NCBI RefSeq assembly: GCF_003711515.1
Contig: NW_021167085.1
Location: 1,905,691 to 1,969,690 of the forward strand
DNA from: Sodiomyces alkalinus F11
Lineage: Eukaryota > Ascomycota > Sordariomycetes > Glomerellales > Plectosphaerellaceae
Reading direction: 5' to 3'
DNA length: 64,000 nt
Part shown: positions 13,084-24,522 of the stretch, one piece after another
Layout: every line of letters begins with the position of its first letter
Numbering within the stretch: position 1 is the first letter of the stretch
Position numbers and translations under genes: made by a program
Notes under the pieces: generated by a model
Database searches by the model: none
Told to the model about the DNA's origin: nothing
What the model saw: the letters and a program-made list of their open reading frames with translations, nothing else

Positions 13084-13490
13084 CATGTAACCTCGACGGA
13101 AAGGACCGCTGAGTTGAGAATCACATCGCTCTTATCCGAATACAAATACAAAGCATTGCGAAAGCTTGGTGTACTTGCGGATCCGAATGAACCAAGAATA
13201 TCACGATAATAAGTGGAGTAGATTACAACTAGATATATATTTTTCAATATAAAATATAGGGGCTTACATAGATATACTTAATCGGGGGATATAGTATCCT
13301 GGCAAACCACCTTATAACTCCCTAATAAGTAAAGTCGATATAGTACCTAAGTGTTGTTAGTGGAGGTACGTTCCTCGAACCTTCTTGAATTTCCTAAAAG
13401 AGTAAATTACGAATGTACTTTAAAACACACAATTAAACAGGGGTTGTATGGTATGTATCACACTGCAGAGAGTCAACAAACGAGGACTAA
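13084..13490. other. spacer between two inverted-repeat elements
   Basis: AT-rich, no gene seen; probably part of the same repeat-rich island. Confidence 0.4.
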
Positions 13491-14037
13491 GTACACCTCT
13501 ACCAGGATCTAGTATGTTAGCGCATATACAAACTAATATGACTGGCTAGGGACAACAGGGGGGCCCACTAGGTAGAAGTACATCCAAACACATATAAAAT
13601 ATAGACAATCTTAAGTATATAGACCTATATAAACCAAAAGTAGTCTTACTACTATTATAGCTATCACGATAATTAAAAATCAGTATCTCCCCTATCCCTC
13701 TTAATAACCTAATATAGGCGGGCTAGTTAGTACGGCGTTAATAGTGGTTATATTATAAAGGACTGCTTCTGTAGAATCTGAAAATAGCTTTAAAATACGG
13801 ATCATAAAGAAAGTAGTAAAGTTACGAGGACCGTAGTTAGTAGACTCTTTATCGGTAAAATAGTGATAGCTTCACTTAAAGATGCCTTCGTGACGTTAGG
13901 TCCACGATCGTCATCTCTCTTTATGCCTGCCCATATAAAATAGGAGGAAAAGTACGGATCAGCAGACTAATCCAATGAGCGATTGGGATGTGGGGCGAAT
14001 TCCCACGCTAACATACTAGATCCTGGTAGAGGTGTAC
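13491..14037. mobile_element. 547-bp terminal-inverted-repeat element (MITE-like)
   Basis: A perfect 32-bp inverted repeat brackets this segment: 13491-13522 begins GTACACCTCTACCAGGATCT, and 14006-14037 is its exact reverse complement. The outermost GTAC on both sides allows a TA target duplication. The interior is AT-rich with no coding sequence. The terminal sequence differs from the element at 12516-13083, so this is a second family. Perfect ends on a decayed interior suggest either fairly recent activity or constraint on the termini. Confidence 0.78.
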
Positions 14038-16070
14038 CTCGGCATCTGTCATATCTTGGTAAGGCAAGAATCGTCAGAGTGACGTCGTCCGTGGAGTTCC
14101 AAATTACGGATAGCTAAGGCATCGGACAGGCATATACGGTATCAATGGAGCACTTGGTGTGGCCCGTGCATCCGCGGCCCTCTTTTCCTACGAATAGCCA
14201 CTTGGGGAAAAGGCATCAGGTTTCAGATTTGGAGTCCAGCCGGAGGATATGAAATGAATGAGCAGGTATATCTCCTTATGTTTTCTCAGCCGTGTTAGAT
14301 TTCATGTCACTCGTCGAATGCATTGAAAGTCACCCATCTGAAGGGATGAAACCCGAAAGCAACAAGTGTCTGTTTGAGAGACGTTTGGATTGAGTACATG
14401 AGTGATTAATAATTCTCGGTCGTTTATTGTTGCATGTATCTAACCTTAAACGCCACAAATACCCACATAATCAATACTGCACGACCAAGTCGTTGCGGGC
14501 ATCATCATGCCGCTTCTCCGGATAATAGGATAATAATGATGCAAAAGTACGGATACCATTGGTAGGTCCGCATTACCGCTGTTTACTCCAGCCCTGTTTC
14601 CCCACGGCCAGTTGATAGTGCTGGTCTGTCCAAGCTTGGCATATATGGCCTCTCTCGCTGGAGAAGGAGGCTCAGGACAGCCAAGATATTGTAGTTGGTA
14701 CCTCACTGGGAAATGTGTGATACCTTGGAGTAATACACATCCAGGGTCTGAGACACAAGCTAAGGTGCGTGGTCAAAATAAGAATCCCATAAAACCCCCA
14801 TCGAGGAAAGAGCAAGTAACAGTTCCCGTCGAATAACTCTGGCTAGGAGAATGCCCCTTACCTGATAGGAACTGGTTTCTGGAAGAAATTCGTACTTCGT
14901 AAATCGATGATGCCTTCGAGAAGGAGGTTTCCATAGGAATGCGGAGACTGATGGTACCCCATAGGTAAGTTTGAGGTACTGCTACGTACCCTATACCTTC
15001 CTCGTACCTGGGAGCTTGAGTGACTTTAGACCTGATCCTCCAACCACGAGACGTTGAACCAAGGCAACTCTGGAAGTCTGCGACGCGTCAACAGTCAACC
15101 ATTCATCCTGCTCCCAGCTTCTTTTTTGTCTCCCAAATCGAGATTGAGATTGAGATCGCCGGGCCATGGTTTGGTCTGTGCTAGCAAGGTTGTAAGCGAT
15201 TAGTTCCTGGGCCCCCCGCAGTCCAAGATGCAGTTGTGGTCGAATATGATTCAATGATTCAATTCATCTCTCCTCTCCTTCCTCCGTCGTACTTGTGTTT
15301 CTTGGGACTTGGTCGTGGGTTCCTTGCTTTCTCGACCTTAACAGGGGCTCGTGTTAGTTAGGTCTCACTTCCTTCTGTTCCCTCGGAACCTATCCTCCAA
15401 TTCACTCTTCTTTCATGTTACCTTTTTCCTCTGGATTTATTCTTTTGCTGCATCTCTTAGTCGTTCGTTTAGCCAGCCGTTGTCCCTTTCGCTCTTGGTT
15501 TCCTTTCTCCTTCATCATCATCTTTCGTCTGGTTTGGTTTATCTGCCACTTTGTCTCTTTGTGCGTTGTCCGTCACCGTCAATCGCTGCGTCGCCGCATC
15601 GCCGATCTTGTCGCCGAGACGTGGTCATTCCACCTTCCAAGCATATCGACCAAGCCAACCAAAATCATCGACAATTAGTCTTTCCATGCTTCTGGAGAGG
15701 ACCCCAGATTCTCATTGAACGGCGGAAACTTATCCGAGGTCTGTGGTCTCGGTAGTTGTGACGAAGCATTGATTATTCTGCGGCATGGAAGTTTCAACAT
15801 CGTTTATGCACCGCCATCACCATTGCTAGCCCTTGAGCCCTTGGTCTCCAGTGCCTGTCGGTCAAGCTGAGCTGGGCCTCGCATTTCCCTAGTTTCACCA
15901 TCCATTGCCATTATCGCCTCCTCTTACACCATCGTTCTCCTATCTCAACAATCTTTCAATCAGCCTTCAACCGGTCCTACTACAAGGCAGTGGCAGATCA
16001 TAAAAAAAGAGAAGGAAGAAAGACAAAAAGAAAGCGACTTGGTTGGAGGAGGCCTTACTCCGCATTTGCA
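14038..16070. other. intergenic and long 5' leader
   Basis: No gene recognised in 14038-15250. From about 15280 to 16070 the sequence is CT-rich on the + strand, typical of the promoter and 5' UTR of a fungal gene, and leads into the start at 16071. Confidence 0.5.
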
Positions 16071-19000
16071 ATGGGAAACGTCTCGTCTGTCGAGACGCTG
16101 ACGTCTCACGATCCCACTTCTCGCCATGTCGTCACATCGAAGCCGACCAAGAGACAGCCCCAGAAGCTCTCCAAGCCGCGTGTTGGCAACCACGTTGCAT
16201 CTCGCAACCAGAGCTCCTTCATTGCTGTCTCCCCCTCGTCCAGCGCCTCTCAGTTGCCCACGAATCCCAACGTGGGCCCTCTGGCGACCCGTCCTCATTC
16301 AGCCGTGCTCATTCCTTCTTCTTCTTCCTCGCCGATGCACTCGCCAGCCCCCCCCAGCCTAGTCTCACCGGCCGCAATGCCTGGGTCGGAGGCGGGATAT
16401 GGAGCCTCCACTACGCCTCAGGACCGGGAGATTTCATCGGGCTTGTTTCGCTCCAAAAGTACTTCAGCGAACCGTCCTACGAGGAGGAGCACATGGTCAA
16501 CACCCTTATCAGGTGTCACACCGAAGCGGGCCAACACTATGGATTGTCAAATGTCCGAAGCTACTTTGGAGCGCCTGCAGCCTCAGGACTCACCCAGCCC
16601 GCCGATCCCCCGTGTGCATTCGGTCGCGTCTCTTCACGCCCCTGTGCGCCGCCGTAGCATTTTACGGACTCCTGGACTAGCTACTCGAGCTGCAACCGAA
16701 GAGACAATGCCCCGAAAATTCAGCTTCAGGCAGAGCCATCCTGCCACGCCAGCCAGTACTCGCTCGAGGTGCGACTCCGTGGTCTCGACCCCGAATTATT
16801 TGTCTTTGCCTTCGCCCTGTCTCAATCCACGTGTCCAGGTGGACATCGTGCAGACCCCTTCCGAGGCGGAATACAAGCAATTGGGAGCTATGCAGTTTGG
16901 CTCCTTAAGAATCACCAACGGAACGGCCAGCCCTGCCCCAAGCACCGAGGGTGAGGCCGTGGATAAAGGTCAAAGCCAGGGTGTGACAATGAAGCCGGGA
17001 CAGGTCCAGAGCGCAGGCCACGCCGAGAATCAGATGGAGGGCTTGGCCCTTATGCAACCCGAGCCATCCAAAGATGCCTTGCCTCTAGTTGTCTCGGAAG
17101 TTGAAATGAGCGAATACGGACACGCTAATGTCTGGTCAGAGTCGGAAGGTTTCTCCAACGAGGTGCCTGAGATTCGACAAGATTCAACACCAAGTCCCAT
17201 CGTACGGGAACAACGCGACAAGTCGGACAAAAGGGCGCATCTCGATTTCCCCCAGGCTGACAGCGGCATTGTCGCTAATCCGACGGATTATGTACCAGGG
17301 GTTCTTTCTAAGACAGACTCCGGATACAGCTCCGCTACGTCTTTGAGGTCGCTGCGCTCCAAGTCCAGCAAAAAGGGAAATGGTCTTGGTGCCCAAGAAA
17401 CGCACAAAGCTGAATCTGAAGTGTCGGATGGTTCGTCGTCCACTGCTGAGGGCAGAATGTCGACCATCTTAGCAGATTGGAAGTCTCCAGGCTTAGCGGC
17501 GGCGGAAATGCCTCCCTCCGAACAGCCACGAGATGGTCACGCGTCTGTTACCGGTCATAAAAACACCGGAGTCGTCCCCCATCCCCAAGGACATGGTGCC
17601 TCTCAGCCAAGGAAACTGCGTCGCAAGAGCCAGTCTCTGTTGCTTACTGCTAGCCATGGGCGACCAGGACTTCTGTCTTCCCAGTCTGAACATCCGGGGT
17701 CTCTGGGCTTGGACGATTCAAGCCCGATCTTGAATGTAGAACCAGGCCCCAGCAAGAAATACAGATTCCAGTGGTTGATGGGTGGCCCCAAAGCGAACGG
17801 GCACCCCGCTCTACAACCCATGCCGGGGAACAGGAAGACAATGGTTTCAGTTCTCCAAGACTCGGGTCCCAATTATTCAAAGCACGGCGACCAGCTCTCA
17901 ATAATTGACAGACGTGCCACTCTACATTCCCCACGGAGCCGAGACACACTCCAGACGATCTTGAGCGATGGGAGCGCAGGACTTCTGGGAGACACATCCG
18001 TGTCCAGGGCAAAACCGCAGCCTAGCACCCGTGAAGGATCGAAAGTGCTCCGCCGTCACTCCTCCCAATCATCGTCGACCACGCCGCTGTCACTATCCTT
18101 GACTCCAAAGCCGAGCATCCGTCGAAAGCCTTGGTCATGGGGACAAAAGTCAAAGGCGGAGGAGGTCCAGCTACTTGATGGAGGTGACTGGGTCAAGAAC
18201 AGCTTCGAATCCAGCGTTACTAGCATCGACTCGATCAGCAGCAGTGTGGGGAAGAGCGCTTTCGACCAGGCTTTTGCGGCCATGTCTGACAAGTCCAACG
18301 ATGAGTTGCCGCCTTCAAAGCTATCATCCATGACGATGCCTGTCCCGACTGAGCGAATCCTGAATTTGAGGAGGAAATCGTCATCAGGATCCAGGTCTCC
18401 CGGTCGCATCTACGTCTCGTCTTCTCGAAGCTCACCAATCCCCGAAGTCCCCGGCATGCCGCCGCAGAATGTCACCAAAGCAAAGACGCCTCCTCCCGTC
18501 AGCTTGCGGCGGCACAACTCCAAGGCATTTCGGCTGCCACGACGACCGCAATCCACTCCTGCCGACCCAACTCACAGAAACTCTGATCGGCCTTCCAGTC
18601 GAGGCAGTTCCAACAACGAGAAGGGACCAGCGCCACCACCAGTACCTCCAATGCCCTCGAAGAAACCGGCTCAGTATCCAGAGCTTCAGCACCTCAAAAC
18701 GTCTGCCAACCCGGACTACGATGCATGGCGTCCAAAACAGCTTAGTCGCCGGCACTCGGTAGGGGACAATGCCGGTGCCGCCCCCGAACTCCGCCGACCT
18801 GCGAGCGCGGATCATGGTGCAGGGCTGGGCCGGCCAACCGGCCCGCGTCAACGTGCCAGTTACGATGGTCTGGGCAAGGACCGTCAGCGTTGTCAATATG
18901 ATCCACCGCAAACCAGGCACAATCCGGTGTCGCAGAATCCGACGCAAAGCGGCAGCTACTATCAGAATCAACTCTTGCGAATTGAGCGAAATTCGTTGGG

Positions 19001-19145
19001 CGATGAGCCATGGAGGCAGCAGAGGCACTCGTTCGGCGGCCGGGCCAGACACTCTCGTGCCGGGGTACAGGGGACCCAGGGGCCCTACCGGATCCTTCAC
19101 AGCTATAATTCACCGGCATACCGTAATGTTCCAATCTGGGGTTGA
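16071..19145 (+). CDS. large disordered protein with N-myristoylation motif, function unknown
   Basis: Single-exon gene for 1024 residues. The open frame extends upstream to a GTG at 15990, but the first ATG is at 16071, with G at -3 and +4. It gives the N-terminus MGNVSSVETL, which fits the MGxxxS/T consensus for N-myristoylation and suggests attachment to a membrane face. The rest is rich in Ser, Pro and basic residues with many RRxS/RKxS sites (RRKSQSLLL, RRHSSQSSS, LRRKSSSGSRS, SRRHSVGD), so it looks largely disordered and heavily phosphorylated. Pro-rich segments such as APPPVPPMPSKKP could bind SH3 domains. No enzyme domain is visible. The last 41 bp of the gene, including the stop, are duplicated immediately downstream. 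I do not recognise the family; membrane scaffolding is a guess. Confidence 0.85.
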   Translation: MGNVSSVETLTSHDPTSRHVVTSKPTKRQPQKLSKPRVGNHVASRNQSSFIAVSPSSSASQLPTNPNVGPLATRPHSAVLIPSSSSSPMHSPAPPSLVSPAAMPGSEAGYGASTTPQDREISSGLFRSKSTSANRPTRRSTWSTPLSGVTPKRANTMDCQMSEATLERLQPQDSPSPPIPRVHSVASLHAPVRRRSILRTPGLATRAATEETMPRKFSFRQSHPATPASTRSRCDSVVSTPNYLSLPSPCLNPRVQVDIVQTPSEAEYKQLGAMQFGSLRITNGTASPAPSTEGEAVDKGQSQGVTMKPGQVQSAGHAENQMEGLALMQPEPSKDALPLVVSEVEMSEYGHANVWSESEGFSNEVPEIRQDSTPSPIVREQRDKSDKRAHLDFPQADSGIVANPTDYVPGVLSKTDSGYSSATSLRSLRSKSSKKGNGLGAQETHKAESEVSDGSSSTAEGRMSTILADWKSPGLAAAEMPPSEQPRDGHASVTGHKNTGVVPHPQGHGASQPRKLRRKSQSLLLTASHGRPGLLSSQSEHPGSLGLDDSSPILNVEPGPSKKYRFQWLMGGPKANGHPALQPMPGNRKTMVSVLQDSGPNYSKHGDQLSIIDRRATLHSPRSRDTLQTILSDGSAGLLGDTSVSRAKPQPSTREGSKVLRRHSSQSSSTTPLSLSLTPKPSIRRKPWSWGQKSKAEEVQLLDGGDWVKNSFESSVTSIDSISSSVGKSAFDQAFAAMSDKSNDELPPSKLSSMTMPVPTERILNLRRKSSSGSRSPGRIYVSSSRSSPIPEVPGMPPQNVTKAKTPPPVSLRRHNSKAFRLPRRPQSTPADPTHRNSDRPSSRGSSNNEKGPAPPPVPPMPSKKPAQYPELQHLKTSANPDYDAWRPKQLSRRHSVGDNAGAAPELRRPASADHGAGLGRPTGPRQRASYDGLGKDRQRCQYDPPQTRHNPVSQNPTQSGSYYQNQLLRIERNSLGDEPWRQQRHSFGGRARHSRAGVQGTQGPYRILHSYNSPAYRNVPIWG

Positions 19146-19186
19146 ATAATTCACCGGCATACCGTAATGTTCCAATCTGGGGTTGA
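19105..19186 (+). repeat. perfect 41-bp tandem duplication over the stop codon
   Basis: The 41 bases at 19105-19145 (starting ATAATTCACCGGCATACCGT and ending at TGA) are repeated exactly at 19146-19186. The first copy encodes the last residues and stop of the preceding gene; the second lies in the 3' UTR. Confidence 0.95.
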
Positions 19187-20199
19187 AAACCCGAAATAGT
19201 TGACTTGAGAGACTGTTCTTGGCACCATTGACCTTGACTTGCGTCAACGAGTACATTCTGTCTCTCGCCTGCCTCTCCTTTTCTCTCTCTCTCTCTCTCT
19301 CGCGTTTCCCCCCCCTTGTTTTTCGTTTGTTAGCATGTCTTATTTGTCTCGCAGGTTAGTGAGAACTGCGTCATTCCTTTCCACATGGGCTGCTGGCGCC
19401 CTTGGACTTCATTTCTGTCACCACTGTTCCAGCAATCCTTACAATCATATACGGTACCATCCTTCGCATTATAGTGCAAACATATTCAGAAGCGGTGCGA
19501 CATAGTGCGGCGGGTCCTAATATTTTAAGCAATGGTGCCGGTTTCAATTTTTTGTCGTCGCATTTCTACATTAGTTTTGTCTCTTCCAGTCGGGAATTCC
19601 GATAACATGAGCAACGATTTCGATACCAATATACGCGCAAATTCTTGGGTTTTACCTTTTGATTTCGGATGAGGTGTCGCTAAACCCCATCGACTGTCTC
19701 TCCTTTTCTGGTGTGAACCGGCTCCTTGATGAGGTCTGGGTCAGGAAACTGTGTGGTGATACGTAATCAAGATGTGATAGAATTTGGGCAACTTGAGAAG
19801 CATGGAAACCTGGAGCTATGAGAGTTCAGTGGAAACTGGTCGCTAATACGATGATCGCGATTATATTTATACAGCCCTCCTAGGGATCTGGAAACACACG
19901 AAAACGAAAAAAAAAAAGAAACCCGCCCCGCCCCAACCCGGCCAGCTATGCGCGAGCAGGATGAGAATGTGACCGAAGAAAACCCTCAGCCAATATCTCA
20001 TACCGTCGATGATCGATCGTAGCCCCATCCTTGGCAAAAACAAACAACCATGACGCCGTCTAAATGCTCTTTTACTAGTCGTACAACCCATATATACGAG
20101 GTCCATTTGTTTTCCTGTGTGAAGACAAGCTCGCACCTCTGGAGAGCCCCCCTACAACCCCTCTCTCTCGTCCACAGCACTTCTGTTACGAGACCCGGG
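19187..20199. other. convergent 3' intergenic region
   Basis: Lies between two genes that point toward each other. It contains a CT microsatellite near 19280-19302 and otherwise no recognised feature. Confidence 0.45.
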
Positions 20200-20727
20200 T
20201 TACTTGGACGGCTTGAGCTGTTCCGCGAGCTTCTTCTGCTGCTGCTTCCGATACTCCTCGTTTTCAGCCTCGCGCCAGTCTTTGGGCGCGGTTTCGTTGC
20301 CGTCGGTCTCCCCGCGGCCGCCGGCGAAGGCGGGACGGCCGGCGTACAGCTGGTAGCCCTTATTTGTCCGGTCGGCATCCGAGACGGTCTGGTAGGTGAC
20401 GGGGAGGTTGCCGCGGAAGCGCTTGCGCATGTCGACCATGCCGCGCTTGCATTCGCCGAGGCCTTTCTTCAGCTGCTGGCACTTGGTCGGGAGGGTTTCG
20501 AGGAGCGGGGAGCGGAGGCAGTCGGCTGCGCTGTTGCGATCGACCATGACGCAGTCTGATTCTTGGAGGCATTGGGCTAGCGCCTCACCTGTGGAAGAGG
20601 GGCATATTGTCAGTGGGGTGGCCGTCTTTGGTTGCCGATTAATAGGTGAGTGAGGGGGTGCAGGTTCTTGCTGTGGTGTCTGGGATAGAGGGATGGACGT
20701 ACGTAATTCTTTGCATGAGCTGGGCAT
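20200..20727 (-). CDS. PET191: cytochrome c oxidase assembly factor Pet191
   Basis: Predicted 137-residue protein from exons 20727-20703 and 20588-20200, with a 114-nt intron (donor GTACGT, acceptor CACAG). The join gives MPSSCKELREALAQCLQ, the conserved Pet191 start; reading straight through the intron would give an unrelated segment. The twin-cysteine pattern is visible as CKELREALAQC, DCVMVDRNSAADC and KCQQLKKGLGEC. Pet191 is a small CHCH-type protein of the intermembrane space, imported by the Mia40 route and required for complex IV assembly. The C-terminal tail rich in Lys, Glu and Gln is longer than that of the 108-residue yeast protein. The family call is firm. Confidence 0.93.
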   Translation of the reverse strand: MPSSCKELRTSIPLSQTPQQEPAPPHSPINRQPKTATPLTICPSSTGEALAQCLQESDCVMVDRNSAADCLRSPLLETLPTKCQQLKKGLGECKRGMVDMRKRFRGNLPVTYQTVSDADRTNKGYQLYAGRPAFAGGRGETDGNETAPKDWREAENEEYRKQQQKKLAEQLKPSK

Positions 20728-21355
20728 TTTAGGTTCCTCTGAGCTTCTTCCCTTTCCTCCCTTTTGAATTCAAAGAGTGTGTGGGTTTAGGAAGATAATG
20801 ATGTGCGCGTGCGTGTAGTGGACCTTTGGTTGCGATGGCTTTCTGGTGTTGAGCGGCCCGAGACTCGGCGACGTTCAGTTCAGATACCTTATTGTCATTG
20901 GCCAATAAGGTGAAGCACCCTTGAGACGTTATGATAACTTTTGATTGGTCCATAATCACATAGTGTACTTGACAGACACCCTATGTGGAGATGTCAGGGG
21001 GTACAAATTTACAACCCCCAGTAGTTATGTGGACGGAGTAGGTAAAGCTTAGGTTGCCCCCAAATTAAATGTCTGTTGATGCAGGTGTGCAGTGCGCTTC
21101 TTGCATGTGACATCACCATCAAGAAGTTCATCGTTCACTCCATCACGCGCCATTGCTCTAGGTAAAGTTATGGTATTGTTCTCAAGACCGAACTTATCCC
21201 CCAGCAAACTTTTTTATCTCCCATTGCCATGATGGTGATGCTTTGATATCTTAGTTGTATTTCTATCGTCTTTCTTTCCTAGAATCTCACATAGACGGTC
21301 CTTATCTCCCCCTTCTTCTTCTCTTACTTCCCTAATCTCTCGAGTCATCGCCAGG
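20728..21355. other. divergent promoter of PET191 and the lipase gene
   Basis: About 630 bp between two divergent starts; no extra gene seen. Confidence 0.5.
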
Positions 21356-23610
21356 ATGCCTGTGCCATTTATTGGGCGTTTGAACATGTAAGTGCTAGCC
21401 CCGTAAACCATTTGGTTACTGCTGCGCGGTGTTTGTGAGGAAATGGATGGGCTTCGAGAGGCATGCCTCTTATCTCATGGCAGAGCTAACAGCAAATCCC
21501 ATGTAGCACCGAATATGTTGCTCTTGTGGGCTCATTTTTCCTTGTCGGCCTCGAGGCGATTATCCGCATTCTGACCCTCGCACTTCGTATGTCTCGGGGC
21601 GACGAGCGATGTCCCCTATTCGTGCCGTATTACGCCGATCCATCTAACATCTAGAACAGCCCGGTCGCTTATCTCCCTCTTCTACCGAGCCTCCCGCCGC
21701 CTCTTCCACAGATTTACGACACCGGCGCAGAATAATACTATACAAAGAAAGAGATGTCAGTTGAGCGCATTCCTACGATGAGGATTGGTTAGGCCACGTC
21801 TAACTGGGGAACAGCCCTCTCAATAACCGTGAGAGATGCTTCCGATTTTGTTGACCTATGCCGTGTGTTCGGATACGAAGCCGAGGAACATGTCACTCAG
21901 ACGAAAGACGGATTTCTGCTGGGCCTCCATCGTCTAGCATGGAAACGGGGTGAGGAGGGTCAGAGAGTGAACAGTGGCCGCGATAGTGTGCAAAAGAAAG
22001 TCGTGTACTTGCACCATGGCCTGCTTATGAATTCCGAGGTCTGGGTCTCGTTGACCGACGCGCAGAGGTGTTTGCCTTTTGTCCTGGTTGAAAAAGGCTA
22101 CGATGTTTGGGTGAGTATTGCTCGCTCTGTACCCATAGCCTGCATGGAGCCGCCTTTGGTTTGCTGACACGAACCCCTCCACCCCCCTCGGAAGCTTGGC
22201 AACAATCGAGGGAATAAATACTCCAAGAAGTCGATCAAGTACTCGCCGACTTCCGTCGAGTTCTGGAATTTCTCCATGGACGAATTCGCTCTACACGACA
22301 TCCCCGACAGCATCTCGTACATCCTGGAAACCACAGGACAGGAAAGCCTCTCGTACATCGGGTTCTCTCAGGGAACGGCGCAGGCGTTCGCGGCGCTCGC
22401 TATTCACCCAAAGCTCAATGACAAGGTCAACGTCTTCATCGCGCTGGCGCCTGCCATGTCCCCCGCTGGTCTCTCCAACGGCGTCGTCGACGCCCTCGTC
22501 AAGGCGTCCCCCCAAGTACTCTTCCTGCTCTTCGGGAGGCGGTCCATCCTCAGCTCGACGACCATGTGGCAGTCTATCCTGTACCCACCCATCTTCGTGA
22601 AGATCATCGACTACAGCCTCGGCTTTCTCTTTGACTGGCAGACGAAGAATATTTCGTGGAGTCAGAAGCTTGCGGCCTATCCCCATCTCTACTCATTCAC
22701 GTCCACCAAGAGCGTGGTCCATTGGTTCCAGATCATCCGCAACAAGGCATTCCAGATGTACGATGACGACGTGCAGCCGCCGGTGGCGCTGAGCTCGTCG
22801 AGCAAGTACACCAAGGTGGCGCGGTATCCGACGCGCAACATCAAGACGCCCATCGTTCTCGTCTACGGCGGCACCGACTCGCTCGTGGACATCAAGGTCA
22901 TGCTGCGCGAGCTGCCCAAGATGACGGTGGCCACGGAGATCCCACATTACGAGCACCTCGACTTTCTCTGGGGCCACGATGTCGATGCCCAGGTGTTCCC
23001 GCACGTGTTCGACGCGCTACAATCTTTCACGGATCCCCACCACTCGTCCGAAGAATACGCGAAGTACCAGCTTGCCCGACAGGAGAGCCTCCTGGGATCC
23101 GGGGCACCGTACCGAAATCACGGTGAAAAGTCGGGCGGGAGCGGGAGCGACACCTCCACGACTGAGGCGTTGTCCACGGGTATTGCGGACGAGGCGCAGG
23201 GAGACGCCGATGCCGGGAGCAGGGTCACTCCCCGGACGCCACAGCACAGGGCTCGAGAAGAAGAGGAAAGGGACGCGGTGGTGTCCCTCAACGCTTCTCC
23301 GTTGATAGGTCGGCCTCGTATTGCCGATGACCCACGGCAACTCGTTCGTTCTCGTGAGGGCGGACCCAATGCCGAACAACTTGCTTCGCCGGGCAAGCTG
23401 AAGGGAACCGGAGTTCGTAGGAGCAGCATCAGCGGCAGCGGGAGCGGCAGCGGGAGCATTATTAGTCTGGACACAGGCCGCGGCATCAGTCTTGGCACGG
23501 GGCGGGCGGTGGGCGGAGTGGTGACGACGGGAGGCGTTGACAAGGGGATCACTACTAGCCCCACTGTGGTCAACGACAATAAGACGAAGGGGAGGCTGAA
23601 GCGGACATGA
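21356..23610 (+). CDS. steryl-ester/triacylglycerol lipase, Yeh1/Tgl1-like
   Basis: Predicted 639 residues from five exons: 21356-21387, 21507-21586, 21660-21755, 21815-22110 and 22195-23610; all phases agree. The N-terminus has a hydrophobic membrane segment (TEYVALVGSFFLVGLEAI), followed by the lipase-associated region (VDLCRVFGYEAEEHVTQTKD, then DGFLLGLHRL) and an alpha/beta-hydrolase fold. The nucleophile elbow is GFSQGTAQ, the acid residue probably lies in VYGGTDSLVD, and the histidine in YEHLDFLWG. This family hydrolyses steryl esters or triglycerides at the endoplasmic reticulum, plasma membrane or lipid droplets. The last 170 or so residues are low-complexity, with a Ser-Gly run, and probably disordered. 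The exact substrate cannot be told from sequence. Confidence 0.9.
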
Positions 23611-24522
23611 TGTAACGTTATAATTATACAGGAGGTAGGTAGTGAGACAACTAACTGTACGATGGACTTGAGAGTTGGTTGGTTTGGTCCCTTCGCCTTT
23701 GCCTTCGCAGCTTTTTGTGGTCGTCCCCACAATATCCAGTACCTTACTGAGTAGTTTGGTCTTGTCCGTGTCAGATGCCAATTCGGCGACCGGGTCATTA
23801 TTCGGACTAACTTGTCGGTGTCGGTCATTGGTCGGGCGGGCCCGTCCAAGACTCCCCATTTGCTCGGCTCGGCCGAGGCCGGCGGATCTCCAAATCTCCA
23901 AGATCATGTTCCTCCCCTGCACCTGTTTGCTAATCTAATCTGCCCCTCCATTGTTTAATAATCCTCTCCCTCCAGTTCCTCGGCAGTGGGACCATCGGTA
24001 AGGTGTAGACACTCAGCAGGAATTACGAAGCAGTGGTCCCTGTCCATCAGGGTCCCTTGACCCCTCAGAAACGTTGAGCCGAGTATGAGGGATTTGATTA
24101 CCTTATGTTACGTGTGAGAACGCTTTAGAGGGCAACGGCATGACCCAGTGGTATTGCTACGCGGTCACGCAATACGAATACCTGCACCCCAGCGTTGCTC
24201 CTACCTTACGATGATGAGTACAGTATATATAATTGAAGACTAAGGTAACCTACCTTAGGTAAGGTAGCTATCAGTTTCTCTACCTTAAGGTAACTTACTT
24301 TCTACTCCACTCGCCGTCGAATCGGTTCGAATTTGACTTGCTGAGACCTATACGAGCTGGATACTTTACTTATTAATTCTTGTGTCATCCACTCTCCCGC
24401 ATCGTCTCAACCATCTGCTCGTCTTTCACGTCCACCATTAATCCGGTTCAATCAAATCACCCAGACTTTCTCTATTAGACGTGAAACTATACCATCGGCT
24501 TCTGATCTACCTATCTATCAAC
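23611..24522. other. intergenic, peroxiredoxin promoter
   Basis: No gene seen. It contains a compact ACCTTAGGT/CCTTAAGGT tract at 24239-24292, about 230 bp before the peroxiredoxin start, then CT-rich leader sequence. Confidence 0.5.

Noticed and set aside
15990..16070. 27-codon N-terminal extension of the myristoylation-motif protein
   Set aside because: The extension would begin with GTG; the first ATG is 16071 and yields a clear myristoylation motif.
24324..24340. GGTTCGAATTT as a tRNA T-loop
   Set aside because: No acceptor stem or anticodon arm could be matched around it; no tRNA was found by eye in the window.
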